Source of the DNA: Actinoplanes xinjiangensis
GTDB lineage: Bacteria; Actinomycetota; Actinomycetes; Mycobacteriales; Micromonosporaceae
Length of the DNA stretch: 38,598 nt
Direction: 5' to 3'
NCBI RefSeq assembly: GCF_003148685.1
Contig: NZ_QGGR01000048.1
Coordinates: 1-38,598, forward strand
Shown: positions 38,339 through 38,598 of the stretch, piece after piece
Layout of the letters: each line of letters starts with the position of its first letter
Numbering within the stretch: position 1 is the first letter of the stretch
Made by a program: the position numbers and the translations under genes
The notes under the pieces: model-generated
Databases searched by the model: none
What the model was told of the DNA's origin: nothing
What the model saw: the letters and a program-made list of their open reading frames with translations, nothing else

Positions 38339-38598
38339 TTTCCATCGACATCTCTTGAAGTCGGAAATCAACAAATAGCGGCCAGGTCCGCCTTTTCCTC
38401 ATTCATACGCATTCCGCGTCAGCGACATTCCGTGGAGTATGCATGCATCTGCGATTTATCTCCACTCAGTAACGGGGGCCTACCCGGATCGATCGAGCAA
38501 ACGCACTTACCTGCATGGATGCCGGTTGTCTAGCGCGGTTTTCGTAGTCGGTTGAGTGGTTCTGGCAGTAACGGATCGGCTCGCGACGCGATGCAGAG
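38339..38598. other. Right-end intergenic region, no gene supported
   Basis: 260 bases, distinctly less GC-rich than the rest. A weak hairpin GCGG/CCGC with CTTTTCC tail (38377-38398) may end the TPR transcript. The minus strand is open from the window edge to a TAG at 38530-38532 (22 codons, ending PEPLNRLRKPR), possibly the tail of a gene beyond the edge, but this cannot be decided. Confidence 0.35.

Noticed and set aside
38436..38552. 38-codon frame starting ATG at 38436
   Set aside because: No Shine-Dalgarno sequence, no -10 at the right distance and no recognisable protein pattern.
38530..38598. Minus-strand open frame from the right edge ending PEPLNRLRKPR
   Set aside because: Could be the tail of a gene, but 22 codons without a known motif and with another frame equally open are not enough.
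1..38598. CRISPR arrays, tRNA or rRNA genes, attachment sites, riboswitches
   Set aside because: No regularly spaced repeats, cloverleaf sequences or known riboswitch cores were seen on reading both strands; subtle RNAs could be missed.

Overview
The window is high-GC actinobacterial DNA. DUF397/XRE-DUF5753 cassettes, DUF3040, a CU044_5270-family protein behind an ECF sigma factor, mycothiol- and F420-linked enzyme families, many GTG starts and many leaderless promoters all point there. A chemoreceptor behind a FliA-like promoter suggests a motile-spore genus such as Actinoplanes or a relative in Micromonosporaceae. The genus is inference. I see no rRNA, tRNA, CRISPR array or intact mobile element. 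GC and gene integrity fall near the right end.

Layout. (a) 1-9 kb, regulator/efflux zone: the start of a gene leaving the left edge; a divergent SDR/MarR pair around a perfect operator; a truncated MFS gene; an intact MFS gene and TrmO; and an ArsR-like regulator-MFS operon under a nested palindrome. A secreted aegerolysin/ET79-like protein and an amidase follow. Three copies of one long hairpin are scattered through this zone. (b) 8.9-15 kb, sulfonate block: an MBL hydrolase and a LysR regulator, then a tightly coupled ssuD-flavin reductase-ssuA-ssuC-ssuB operon for uptake of alkanesulfonates and FMNH2-dependent desulfonation. (c) 15-19 kb: a chemoreceptor, a 31-residue membrane peptide, and a TetR gene divergent from a gene broken by a one-base frameshift. 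Two identical 12-bp palindromes sit one on each of the divergent -35 elements. (d) 19-22.5 kb: a mycothiol-enzyme gene and two small genes on the minus strand opposite an XRE-DUF5753/DUF397 cassette, then a membrane protein/HTH pair under a 38-bp inverted repeat. (e) 22.5-26.5 kb: an F420-type nitroreductase, an MFS gene, an MBL hydrolase, peptide deformylase and a ComB-like phosphatase. (f) 26.6-31.1 kb, signalling: DUF3040, then lipoprotein/sensor kinase/response regulator (minus strand), divergent from a GlsB-like protein, a STAS protein, an RsbW-like kinase and a second STAS protein (partner-switching parts without a sigma gene). (g) 31.2-35.5 kb: a secreted protein, a CGNR regulator divergent from VOC and PNPOx-like genes, and an ECF sigma/CU044_5270 pair. 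(h) 35.5-38.6 kb, decayed: a broken metallophosphoesterase, a HEAT-like small protein, an IS3-type transposase relic and a TPR protein.

No single unmistakable new system stands out. The most distinctive signals are regulatory: the TetR twin operators, the dispersed hairpin family with its tandem arm array, an 18-bp direct-repeat box shared by the two-component operon and the comB-like gene, a self-contained membrane-protein/HTH autoregulatory unit, and a partner-switching cassette in which one STAS protein lacks the phosphorylatable serine.
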